From contig NZ_CP145905.1 of assembly GCF_036894955.1 (NCBI RefSeq), positions 2,684,501 to 2,748,500 of the forward strand: a stretch of DNA of 64,000 nucleotides, given 5' to 3'. Positions 38,194-46,188 of this stretch are shown in pieces. Under the pieces are notes generated by a model. That model was given only the letters and a program-made list of their open reading frames with translations, was not told where the DNA came from and searched no databases. The stretch comes from Paenibacillus sp. KS-LC4 (GTDB lineage: Bacteria; Bacillota; Bacilli; Paenibacillales; Paenibacillaceae). Made by a program: the position numbers and the translations under genes. Position 1 is the first letter of the stretch, and every line of letters starts with the position of its first letter.

Positions 38194-38684
38194 TACAGCA
38201 AAATTTGATTAAGGTAGGAATGGCTGATTTAAATATTGCAACGGAGGGTTCCGTCCTCAAAACAACTGGGCTTGGTTCTTGTGTAGGGCTTACGCTATAT
38301 GATCCGTATAATAAAGTAGCCGGTATGGCGCATGTCATGCTGCCTTCCTCTGAAATTGCAAGAGAGTCGACGATTAACGTGGCGAAATATGCGGATACAG
38401 CCATTCCTGAGCTTCTAGAACGGATGAAGCATGTGGGTGCACAGCAAAATCGCATAGTTGCGAAATTGGCTGGCGGCGCACAAATGTTCGCTTTTTCAGG
38501 GCAGTCGGACTCTATGCGCATTGGTCCAAGAAATGTCGAATCTTGTCTTGAGATCGTCAACAAATTCAAGATTCCCGTTTTTGCACAGGATACAGGCGGC
38601 AATTATGGTCGCACTATTGAGTTTGACAGCGGAAGCGGTCTGCTACTCATTCGCAGCGTACAGCTTGGAATAAAGGAGATTTGA
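38190..38684 (+). CDS. cheD: Chemoreceptor glutamine deamidase CheD
   Basis: Deamidates receptor glutamines and stimulates CheC. The 164-residue product shows the catalytic cysteine in GLGSCVGLTLYDP (Cys at about 31) and the histidine in GMAHVMLP (~48). Its ATG overlaps the cheC stop. Confidence 0.96.
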   Translation: MIQQNLIKVGMADLNIATEGSVLKTTGLGSCVGLTLYDPYNKVAGMAHVMLPSSEIARESTINVAKYADTAIPELLERMKHVGAQQNRIVAKLAGGAQMFAFSGQSDSMRIGPRNVESCLEIVNKFKIPVFAQDTGGNYGRTIEFDSGSGLLLIRSVQLGIKEI

Positions 38685-38690
38685 ATTAAT

Positions 38691-39137
38691 ATGATCGGAA
38701 ATTGGCGATGGAATGTCGGATTAGGACTAACGGGTGTTATATTAACGATTCTTTTCTCACTCGGTAAAAATGCGGTCACAGTCATACTGCTACGCAGTGT
38801 ATATGCATTCATCGCCTTTGTTGTCATTGCGTTTATACTGCGTGCGGTGCTTACGTTTATTTTGAAGCCTCCGGCACTACTGGATAACGGCGCTATAGAA
38901 GAAGATGGAGTAGGATCACAGTTTGATTTAACGACGCCGGACGAAAGCGAAGATTTAAATCAGCTGTTGAAAGACGGACTGGATACTCGCCCTGCACAAG
39001 GTGAGGCAGATGGCAAGCAGCAAATGTCGCAAGAGCAAGAGCCGTTTCGGCCATTAGCGCCGCCGCAGCTCGTGTCTGCACAAAACAAAGAACCGGAAGA
39101 ACTGGCTAAAGTAGTACGTCACCTGACAGGAGGGTGA
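38691..39137 (+). CDS. Two-TM membrane protein of the flagellar operon, unknown function
   Basis: Not recognised as a named family. The 148-residue product has two membrane helices (about residues 8-27 and 31-57) and a 90-residue acidic cytoplasmic tail. The tail contains a motif GSQFDLTTPDE (~80-90) and ends KVVRHLTGG. It lies between cheD and sigD, where no gene is present in B. subtilis (swrB lies after sigD), and overlaps the sigD ribosome-binding region. Gene context suggests a role in motility; the topology is seen, the function is not. Confidence 0.85.
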   Translation: MIGNWRWNVGLGLTGVILTILFSLGKNAVTVILLRSVYAFIAFVVIAFILRAVLTFILKPPALLDNGAIEEDGVGSQFDLTTPDESEDLNQLLKDGLDTRPAQGEADGKQQMSQEQEPFRPLAPPQLVSAQNKEPEELAKVVRHLTGG

Positions 39138-39142
39138 AAAAT

Positions 39143-39913
39143 ATGATTGCTTCTTTAAACATTCCGATGTGGCAAGCCTGGAAAGAAGAAGGGGATATTG
39201 AAGCGAAGAAGCGGCTTATTGAGCAATATTTGCCGCTTGTTGATTATGTGACCAATCGTATGGCTATTGGCCTGCCTAAAAATGTATCGAAGGATGACCT
39301 AGCCAGCAATGGCGTTATGGGACTAATTGATGCGATAGAGAAGTTTGACTACTGTCGGGGGCTGCAATTCGAGACCTATGCTTCCTGGCGCATTCGCGGC
39401 GCAATTATTGACGGTCTCCGTCAAGGCGACTGGGTACCGCGATCCGTGAGAGAGAAAGCGAAAAAAGTAGAAGAGGCTTATCAAAAGCTGGAACAACAGT
39501 ATTTACGCTCGGTTTCCGATGCTGAAATTAGCAGTTATCTGAACATAACGGAAAAGGAGTTTACAACGATGCTCCAAGAGATTGCGGTAACGACTGTATG
39601 TTCGCTTGAGGATCCTCTTCGCGAGGAAGAATCGGAAACAAGACTTTCTCTGCTCGTGGATGAACGGGCAAAAAATCCTGACCATAAGGTCCATGAAGTA
39701 TATTTGAAAGATTCGTTAGTGAATGGAATAGAGAAGCTGACGGAGAAAGAACGTATCGTCGTTTCCCTTTTTTATTATGAAGAGCTTTCTTTAAGTGAGA
39801 TTGCAGACGTGATGTCGCTTTCGCCGTCACGGATTTCCCAGCTCCATTCCAAAGCTATTTTACGTCTTAGAGGAGCTTTATCCAAGCATAAAGATCAACT
39901 AATGCAGTACTAG
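39143..39913 (+). CDS. sigD: RNA polymerase sigma factor SigD (FliA, sigma-28)
   Basis: Directs transcription of late flagellar, motor and chemotaxis genes. The 256-residue product has region 2 (DLASNGVMGLIDAIEKFD and FETYASWRIRGAIIDGLR), region 3 (YQKLEQQ... SVSDAEISSYL) and region 4 (LSEIADVMSLSPSRISQLHSKA). AGGAGGG at 39128-39134 selects the ATG at 39143; the GTG at 39134 lies within the signal. As in B. subtilis it is far downstream in the operon, which can make its level depend on transcript completion. Confidence 0.98.
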   Translation: MIASLNIPMWQAWKEEGDIEAKKRLIEQYLPLVDYVTNRMAIGLPKNVSKDDLASNGVMGLIDAIEKFDYCRGLQFETYASWRIRGAIIDGLRQGDWVPRSVREKAKKVEEAYQKLEQQYLRSVSDAEISSYLNITEKEFTTMLQEIAVTTVCSLEDPLREEESETRLSLLVDERAKNPDHKVHEVYLKDSLVNGIEKLTEKERIVVSLFYYEELSLSEIADVMSLSPSRISQLHSKAILRLRGALSKHKDQLMQY

Positions 39914-39927
39914 AGTGGAGGCGTGTA

Positions 39928-41334
39928 ATGGAAGGTCAATTATTGGATACTATAATGAGCGTTCAAATTTCCGCAGATAAAATGTCAGCCTTTTTGACAT
40001 TCAAACGTTTGACGGATGATTTTGAATGCTCGGTCGAACAATTAGAGCAGTTTGTGCAAAGCAGTGGAGTGAGCGTTGGTGTTGTGCCCGGCGTCCTTCA
40101 AAGCATTTGTAACAATCCGCTCGCTTTTTATAAAGAGCAAACTTTAATTGCCGAAGGAAAGCCTGCTGAAGTTGGCAAGGATGGCTTTGTTCAATTTATT
40201 TACGATATGAAAAGCAAAGAGCGGCGCCCGGCCGAAAATGAAGATGGCACTGTGGATTTCAAGGAAATGACGCAATTGAAAAATGTGACGCGTGGTCAGC
40301 TGATTGCTGAGCTGGTAGCCCCTGCTGCCGGTGAGCCGGGTATAACGGTAACCGGGGATGAGGTAGCTTCGAAAGAAGGCAAGGCAGCGCGTTTTAAAAT
40401 AGGAAAAAATGTCGTGCTGAACAATGAGCAAACTGCCATGTATGCGGCGCTGGACGGACTCATTACGATGACGGATAAGGATAAAATCAATGTATTTCCT
40501 ATTTACGAGGTTAATGGCGACGTAGATTATAAAATAGGAAATATTGATTTTGTCGGTACCGTAGTCATCCGCGGGAATGTACTTAGCGGCTTCCGTATCA
40601 AATCTGCGGGAGATATTCGCATTATTGGCGGGGTTGAAGGCGCCGATTTGGACGCTGAAGGCTCCATCGAAATATCAGGTGGCATTATGGCCGGCAACAA
40701 AGGGTTTGTCAAAGCTGGTAAAAATGTGAAATGCTCCTTTATTCAGGATGGCAATGTTATTGCTGGCGATGATGTGCTCGTCTCGCAGAGCATTATGCAC
40801 TCGAATGTTCGTGCTGGCAACAACGTCATTTGCTCTGGAGCCAAGGGGCTGATTGTTGGCGGGACTGTTCAAGCGGGTGAGCGCGTAAAGGCTCGTACCA
40901 TTGGGAATACAATGTCTACCGCTACAGTAATTGAAGTAGGTGTAAAGCCGGAGCACCGCTCGGAGCTTCTGGAATTGCGCACAAAGCTTAAACAACACAA
41001 TGAGAGTATGGATAAGGCAGATAAAGCGCTTGTAATTTTGGATCAATTGGCTGCAATTGGGCAGCTGACCGATGACAAAATGGCGATGCGCATCAAGCTT
41101 AGTGCGACTAGACGGCAGTCGATGACCGAAGTCGAGCAGTTCCGCGAGCGAATTTTGGAAATTGAGCGCACGCTGGAGGATAGCGACCAAGCTGGAGTTG
41201 ACGTCAATAACACGATTTATGGCGGAATCAAAATTGTAATTGGCCGATATACGAAATATATTAAAGACCCGTTGCAGCGTGTTTCCTTTCAGTATTTAGA
41301 TGGAGACATCTCGCAGGTTAATTACCGTTCGTAA
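39928..41334 (+). CDS. FapA/DUF342 family protein
   Basis: A 468-residue protein of the FapA (DUF342, PF03961) type. The N-terminal ~160 residues form the FapA N domain (VTRGQLIAELVAPAAGEPGI). The middle (~170-340) has repeated short strands such as GNIDFVGTVVIRGNV and GGIMAGNKGFVKAGKNV, typical of a right-handed beta-helix like bactofilin/MinC. A C-terminal coiled coil spans ~345-420. FapA proteins have been tied to flagellar placement or assembly in other bacteria; here only context (directly after sigD) supports this. TTG/ATG choice: ATG 39928 follows GTGGAGGCG. Confidence 0.9.
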   Translation: MEGQLLDTIMSVQISADKMSAFLTFKRLTDDFECSVEQLEQFVQSSGVSVGVVPGVLQSICNNPLAFYKEQTLIAEGKPAEVGKDGFVQFIYDMKSKERRPAENEDGTVDFKEMTQLKNVTRGQLIAELVAPAAGEPGITVTGDEVASKEGKAARFKIGKNVVLNNEQTAMYAALDGLITMTDKDKINVFPIYEVNGDVDYKIGNIDFVGTVVIRGNVLSGFRIKSAGDIRIIGGVEGADLDAEGSIEISGGIMAGNKGFVKAGKNVKCSFIQDGNVIAGDDVLVSQSIMHSNVRAGNNVICSGAKGLIVGGTVQAGERVKARTIGNTMSTATVIEVGVKPEHRSELLELRTKLKQHNESMDKADKALVILDQLAAIGQLTDDKMAMRIKLSATRRQSMTEVEQFRERILEIERTLEDSDQAGVDVNNTIYGGIKIVIGRYTKYIKDPLQRVSFQYLDGDISQVNYRS

Positions 41335-41372
41335 AAACTTGAGCAAGCTGACCGAAGAGGGAGGTAATCAAG

Positions 41373-41696
41373 ATGGCTTTCAAACCTATTGATTTGCAAA
41401 TATCGGTTCCTCGCACACCGGAATCCAGCGTACTTCAAGGGCAGATGAATCATAAGCCGTTGTCGGATCAGACGAAGCTTGCCGAGCAGCAAGCTGCCCA
41501 GACCGAGCTAGTTCGTCACAAAAATACGGAAGTAGAGCATTCTGTAGGCTTAAACGTTCGTCAGGATCAAGAATCAAGCAAGTATTCAGATGAACGCAAG
41601 GGCAAACACAAAAAACAGGATGGGCAGGATAAGCATGAAGAAAGCCATCCCCCTGTGCATCCCTATAAGGGACATCATGTAGATATTTCGCTTTAA
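41373..41696 (+). CDS. Small disordered protein in flagellar operon tail
   Basis: A 107-residue protein without recognisable domain. It is strongly hydrophilic, rich in Gln, Lys, His and Glu, with no membrane segment. The N-terminus (MAFKPIDLQISVPRT) and the C-terminus (HPYKGHHVDISL) look more ordered than the charged middle, so these may be interaction motifs. It starts 38 bases after the DUF342 gene with a GAGGGAGGT signal and is followed 18 bases later by the next membrane-protein gene. Confidence 0.75.
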   Translation: MAFKPIDLQISVPRTPESSVLQGQMNHKPLSDQTKLAEQQAAQTELVRHKNTEVEHSVGLNVRQDQESSKYSDERKGKHKKQDGQDKHEESHPPVHPYKGHHVDISL

Positions 41697-41714
41697 AGGC
41701 AGGTGGGAGCAATC

Positions 41715-42272
41715 ATGTCTAACTGGCAATATATCGTTTTGCTTGGTGCAGTAGTCGTTGTTTTTGGGTTGCTTTTGCCTAGAAGGAAACAACCCGCAGC
41801 TGCACAAGCCGTCAATAATATGGAAGTTTCGCTGGAACAGTTTATGGAGAACATGGAGCAGGACAATCGGGAGCTTACTGCACTTATCGTGCAATCGCAG
41901 GAGGAAGCACGTGCTAAGGCGCAGCGCAGCGAGGCGCGTCTAGCGGACCTAGAGCGGAAATACAGCGCTTTGGAGCAATTATTAGAGCAGCAGAAGGCTG
42001 CCGCAGTATCAATGCCAATCGCACTGGTGCCGCCTGCTATGGCTGCTTCACCCGCTCCTCCTGTTCCTGCTGCACTGCTTGAAGAGCCTGAGGAGCTAGA
42101 AGAGCCAGCTCCGTCAGCGAAGCAAACGATCCAGCAGCGCTATCCCAATTTGTTTGAGCTTCATCAGCAGGGCAGGTCTATTGAGGCTATCGCTAAAAAA
42201 ATGAATATGAACAAGGGCGAAGTCCAGCTTATCCTTCAGCTTGCGAAGCAGGAGGAGGGAACCCGTGTTTAA
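41715..42272 (+). CDS. Membrane-anchored coiled-coil protein with C-terminal HTH-like motif (DUF6115/DUF2802-like)
   Basis: A 185-residue protein: one N-terminal membrane helix (residues ~5-22), a Glu/Ala/Arg coiled coil (~35-90), a Pro/Ala linker (~100-130), and a C-terminal helical motif GRSIEAIAKKMNMNKGEVQL that resembles the end of DUF2802/DUF6115 proteins encoded in flagellar operons. GTG 41703 opens the frame, but ATG 41715 follows GGTGGGAG and gives the cleaner membrane anchor. It overlaps the next gene by 8 bases. Confidence 0.82.
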   Translation: MSNWQYIVLLGAVVVVFGLLLPRRKQPAAAQAVNNMEVSLEQFMENMEQDNRELTALIVQSQEEARAKAQRSEARLADLERKYSALEQLLEQQKAAAVSMPIALVPPAMAASPAPPVPAALLEEPEELEEPAPSAKQTIQQRYPNLFELHQQGRSIEAIAKKMNMNKGEVQLILQLAKQEEGTRV

Positions 42273-42876
42273 AAATCGCTTGTTTTTAACCGGGCTGGGT
42301 ATTGGTATTATTGTCGGTGCATTATTGCTCCAAATGATGATCATTGGCGAATCCAGCCAGCAAAAGCTCAATAACCGCGACAACGCAAGTACAGAGCAAG
42401 GGGAAAAGATATATTCGCAAAGTGAAGTCGACGCCATGCTTGAAGCGCAGCGGGCAACGAGCAGCAATAAGGAAGAAGGTAAAGCTACTGCTACAGCTGC
42501 GCCTTCACCAGCTGTCTCGCCTGAGCCATCGCCAGTAGAGAGTGCTGCTCCTACTGCCTCCGCTGCAGCGTCACCAAAACAGACAGCAACGCCAGCTGAC
42601 AACTCTTCAGCTGCTGCAGATACGGATGAGTTGTCACCTCGCAAAATGGTTCGCATATATGGAGGAACAAATCTGACTGCGGCGGCTAAAGTGTTGGCTT
42701 CGGAGCAGCTTATTAGTGATCAAGCGGCATTTATTCGCAAAATGAAGCAAGAAAAGAAACTGGTTCGCGCCGGTTATTTTTTATTTACAGGAACACCAAC
42801 GCTTGAAGAAGTCATTACAACAATTACGACACAGCCGATGACGTCAGAGGAAGTTAAAGCGTTTAATTCACAATAA
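42265..42876 (+). CDS. Membrane-anchored protein with MltG N-terminal-like domain only
   Basis: A ~203-residue protein with an N-terminal membrane helix (~8-27), a Ser/Ala/Pro/Thr-rich extracytoplasmic linker (~45-110), and a C-terminal 70-residue domain: GGTNLTAAAKVLASEQLI, then LVRAGYFLFTGTPTLEEVITTI. This pattern matches the N-terminal (LysM-like) part of the peptidoglycan transglycosylase MltG/YceG, but the catalytic domain is absent. GGAGGAGGG at 42251-42259 sets the GTG at 42265. Last gene of the fla/che operon. Confidence 0.82.
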   Translation: MFKNRLFLTGLGIGIIVGALLLQMMIIGESSQQKLNNRDNASTEQGEKIYSQSEVDAMLEAQRATSSNKEEGKATATAAPSPAVSPEPSPVESAAPTASAAASPKQTATPADNSSAAADTDELSPRKMVRIYGGTNLTAAAKVLASEQLISDQAAFIRKMKQEKKLVRAGYFLFTGTPTLEEVITTITTQPMTSEEVKAFNSQ

Positions 42877-42911
42877 AATGGCGGAATGCGGTAATTTTCA
42901 CCTAGAGATTG

Positions 42912-42940
42912 TTGCGTACGTCATGCAGTTATGGTATATT
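42912..42940 (+). promoter_or_regulatory. Sigma-A-type promoter of rpsB
   Basis: TTGCGT (42912-42917) and TATATT (42935-42940) separated by exactly 17 bases, 130 bases before rpsB. It marks the end of the flagellar operon. Confidence 0.65.
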
Positions 42941-42948
42941 AATTGACG

Positions 42949-43012
42949 GTGTTAAAAACACACGCTGATTAATTTCGTTAACGGTGCTTCTGCTTAGGTG
43001 GAAGTTTTAGCG
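42949..43012 (+). promoter_or_regulatory. Structured 5' leader of rpsB
   Basis: Two nested or successive structures follow the promoter: GTGTT/AACAC (42949-42953 and 42957-42961), and a larger stem CGCT/AGCG (42963-42966 and 43009-43012) enclosing CTTC/GAAG (42987-42990 and 43001-43004). Ribosomal-protein leaders often bind their own product; S2 autoregulation here is inferred, not shown. Confidence 0.35.
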
Positions 43013-43070
43013 AAAGATGACGTCGGCGGAGGGCACTACAAAAAAACCATTATCAGGAGGTGTTGAAGAA

Positions 43071-43769
43071 ATGGCGGTTATTTCCATGAAACAGCTACTT
43101 GAAGCTGGGGTACACTTCGGTCATCAGACTCGTCGTTGGAACCCGAAGATGGATCGTTATATCTTCACTGAAAGAAACGGAATTTACATTATCGATTTGC
43201 AAAAAACAGTTAAAAAAGTTGACGAGGCTTATAACTTCGTTCGCTCAATCGCTGCAGAGGGCGGCACTATGCTGTTCGTCGGCACGAAGAAGCAAGCTCA
43301 AGATTCCGTTAAGGAAGAAGCTGAGCGTTGCGGTAACTTCTACATCAACCAACGTTGGCTCGGCGGTACGCTGACTAACTTCCAAACGATTCAAAAACGT
43401 ATTGACCGTTTGAAAACTTTGGAGAAATGGGAAGAGGATGGCACTTTCGAAGTTCTTCCTAAGAAAGAAGTTATTATTCTTCGCAAAGAAAAAGACCGTT
43501 TGGAAAAATTCCTCGGCGGCATCAAAGGCATGAAATCGTTGCCTAGCGCATTGTTCATCATCGATCCTCGTAAAGAGCGTATCGCTGTTGCTGAAGCACG
43601 CAAGCTTGGAATCCCTATCGTAGGTATCGTTGATACAAACTGCGATCCAGACGAAATTGACTATGTCATTCCTGGTAATGATGATGCAATTCGTGCAGTT
43701 AAATTGCTTACGTCCAAAATGGCTGATGCAATTGTTGAAGCTAACCAAGGTGAGCAAACAACTGCTTAA
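43071..43769 (+). CDS. rpsB: 30S ribosomal protein S2
   Basis: Small-subunit protein of 232 residues, starting [20 protein letters not shown] and containing the S2 signatures [18 protein letters not shown] and [27 protein letters not shown] selects ATG 43071; the frame is open from 43017. Transcribed from its own promoter and separated from tsf by a terminator-like hairpin. Confidence 0.98.
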   Translation: MAVISMKQLLEAGVHFGHQTRRWNPKMDRYIFTERNGIYIIDLQKTVKKVDEAYNFVRSIAAEGGTMLFVGTKKQAQDSVKEEAERCGNFYINQRWLGGTLTNFQTIQKRIDRLKTLEKWEEDGTFEVLPKKEVIILRKEKDRLEKFLGGIKGMKSLPSALFIIDPRKERIAVAEARKLGIPIVGIVDTNCDPDEIDYVIPGNDDAIRAVKLLTSKMADAIVEANQGEQTTA

Positions 43770-43794
43770 TTCAATAAACGTAAGCTATTAGGCG

Positions 43795-43836
43795 AAGGGC
43801 GGTCAGAAGGTGAAAGCCTCTCACCGCCCTTTTCTC
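43795..43836 (+). terminator. Terminator or attenuator after rpsB
   Basis: AAGGGCGGT (43795-43803) pairs with ACCGCCCTT (43823-43831); the loop carries a further AGG/CCT pair. TTTCTC follows. It can lower transcription of tsf relative to rpsB. Confidence 0.7.
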
Positions 43837-43845
43837 ACGAATACC

Positions 43846-43907
43846 CAAGGTGAAACGGCCGAAAGCCGTCCTCTGGCGGCGCGGAGCGTTTCAGTCCGAG
43901 AAATATA
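43846..43907 (-). repeat. 62-bp structured repeat, copy 1 (inverted relative to copy at 57253)
   Basis: Read on the minus strand this 62-base segment matches 57253-57314 at 53 of 62 positions without gaps (hand alignment). It carries the inverted repeat TGAAACG/CGTTTCA around a GC-rich core with a second stem ACGGC/GCCGT. It lies between rpsB and tsf. No reading frame. Confidence 0.75.
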
Positions 43908-43913
43908 AGCCTA

Positions 43914-43935
43914 TTTATAAGGGGAAACTTATAAA
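43914..43935. promoter_or_regulatory. Perfect inverted repeat upstream of tsf
   Basis: TTTATAAG and CTTATAAA form a perfect 8-base inverted repeat around GGGAAA, 45 bases before the tsf start. It could be an operator or an AU-rich hairpin in the leader; AT-rich -10-like sequences follow directly. Confidence 0.4.
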
Positions 43936-43980
43936 TTCTTATATTTTGTAAATAATTCGAAACCTTCAGGAGGGCTCAAA

Positions 43981-44631
43981 ATGGCAGTTAGTGCGAGCGC
44001 AGTAAAAGAACTTCGCGAAAGAACAGGAGCAGGAATGCTCGATTGCAAAAAGGCTTTGGATCATACAGATGGTGATATCACGAAAGCGATTGAATTCCTT
44101 CGTGAGAAAGGCCTTGCTGCAGCAGCTAACAAAGCTGGACGTATTGCAACTGAAGGCGTTGTTGAATCCTACATCCATGCTGGCGGCCGTATTGGCGTTC
44201 TAGTTGAAGTTAACTGTGAAACAGACTTCGTTGCTAAAACAGACCAATTCCGCGAGTTCGCAAGAGATATCGCGATGCAAATCGCTGCTGCAAACCCTAA
44301 ATTCGTTCGCCGCGAAGAAGTTCCTGGCGATGAGCTTGAGAAAGAACGCGAAATTTTGCGTGCACAAGCCCTTAACGAAGGCAAGCCTGAGAAAATCGTT
44401 GATAAAATGGTTGAAGGCCGCATTTCCAAATATTATGAAGAATATTGCTTGCTTGAGCAATCGTTCATCAAAAACCCAGACCAAACCGTTTCTGAGCTTC
44501 TTAACGAGAAGATCAACAAAATTGGTGAAAACATTTCAATCCGTCGTTTCGTTCGTTATGAGTTGGGCGAAGGTCTTGAGAAAAAAGTTGATAACTTCGT
44601 AGAAGAAGTTATGTCGCAAGCTAAACTGTAA
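43981..44631 (+). CDS. tsf: Translation elongation factor Ts (short form)
   Basis: Nucleotide-exchange factor for EF-Tu. The 216-residue product has the N-terminal UBA-like domain with [17 protein letters not shown] and the TDFVA motif (CETDFVAKT). B. subtilis Tsf has about 293 residues; here one core subdomain is missing cleanly between GRIATEGVV and [12 protein letters not shown], and the C-terminus [12 protein letters not shown]...EEVMSQAKL is intact. This is a family variant, not a frameshift. Confidence 0.97.
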   Translation: MAVSASAVKELRERTGAGMLDCKKALDHTDGDITKAIEFLREKGLAAAANKAGRIATEGVVESYIHAGGRIGVLVEVNCETDFVAKTDQFREFARDIAMQIAAANPKFVRREEVPGDELEKEREILRAQALNEGKPEKIVDKMVEGRISKYYEEYCLLEQSFIKNPDQTVSELLNEKINKIGENISIRRFVRYELGEGLEKKVDNFVEEVMSQAKL

Positions 44632-44642
44632 ACCGATCGCAA

Positions 44643-44675
44643 AGGCGGGGCGGGGCGTCCGCCTCGCCTGCTTTC
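44643..44675 (+). terminator. GC-rich terminator-like hairpin after tsf
   Basis: AGGCGGGGCGG (44643-44653) pairs with CCGCCTCGCCT (44659-44669) over 11 positions with one G-U pair and a 5-base loop. Only a weak T-tract (CTTTC) follows, so termination may be partial. pyrH begins 78 bases later with a possible TATTAT -10 at 44695-44700. Confidence 0.6.
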
Positions 44676-44747
44676 GTAAGCGGAGAAAACTTTATATTAT
44701 GATAACCGGATGCAATCTAAGAGCTTTAGATTCATTCATGGAGGTAA

Positions 44748-45481
<734 letters not shown>

Positions 45482-45482
<1 letters not shown>

Positions 45483-46036
45483 TGCCTCAAGCTATTAAGA
45501 AAAATGCCGAAGAGCGTATGGAGAAAGCAATCGGTGCGTTGCGCCGCGATTTGGCCACGCTTCGTGCAGGCCGTGCATCAGCATCCTTGCTTGATCGTGT
45601 GCAGGTTGAATATTACGGTGCAATGACACCCGTTGCGCAGCTAGCTAACATTAACACGCCGGACTCCCGTACGCTGATGATTCAGCCGTGGGATAAAACA
45701 TCGCTTGCAGCTATTGAAAAAGCGATTATGAAATCGGATCTTGGTTTAACGCCAGCTAATGACGGCTCAACGATTCGTATTTCGATTCCGCCGCTTACCG
45801 AAGAGCGTCGTACCGATCTTGTTAAAATGACGAAAAGATTCGGTGAAGAAGCGAAGGTTGCTGTTCGCAACATTCGTCGCGATGCGAATGATGATGTGAA
45901 AAAACTCGAAAAAACGGATATTTCAGAAGATGAGTCCCGTCGTCATCAAGATGACATTCAAAAGCTGACAGATCGTTTTATCGTTGAAGTTGATAAAGTA
46001 TTGGTAGCTAAAGAAAAGGAAATTATGGAAGTATAA
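45482..46036 (+). CDS. frr: Ribosome recycling factor
   Basis: Splits post-termination ribosomes with EF-G. The 184-residue product has the three-helix bundle and hinge motifs [20 protein letters not shown] and [19 protein letters not shown]. The start ATG shares its A with the pyrH stop (TAATG), indicating translational coupling. Confidence 0.98.
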
Positions 46037-46044
46037 TTTCGCTA

Positions 46045-46072
46045 AAGCCCCTCCGTTAGGTGGGGTTTGGTT
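46045..46072 (+). terminator. Terminator-like hairpin after frr
   Basis: AAGCCCC-T-CC (46045-46054) pairs with GG-T-GGGGTTT (46059-46068) around GTTA, followed by GGTTT. Moderate stem with a short T run, 9 bases after the frr stop. Confidence 0.55.
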
Positions 46073-46188
46073 TAAATATAAGGCTCTATTTTTAAAATGC
46101 CCTATATATCAACGCGAAACGCAAGCTGCCTTCTATTTGGCAGGCGGCAGTCGTTTACGCTTGTTAAATCCGGGTTGGAGGAACGAAG

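Noticed and set aside
43981..44631. Frameshift or truncation in tsf
   Set aside because: N- and C-terminal motifs are intact in one frame; the missing segment is a clean domain-level difference known in short EF-Ts.
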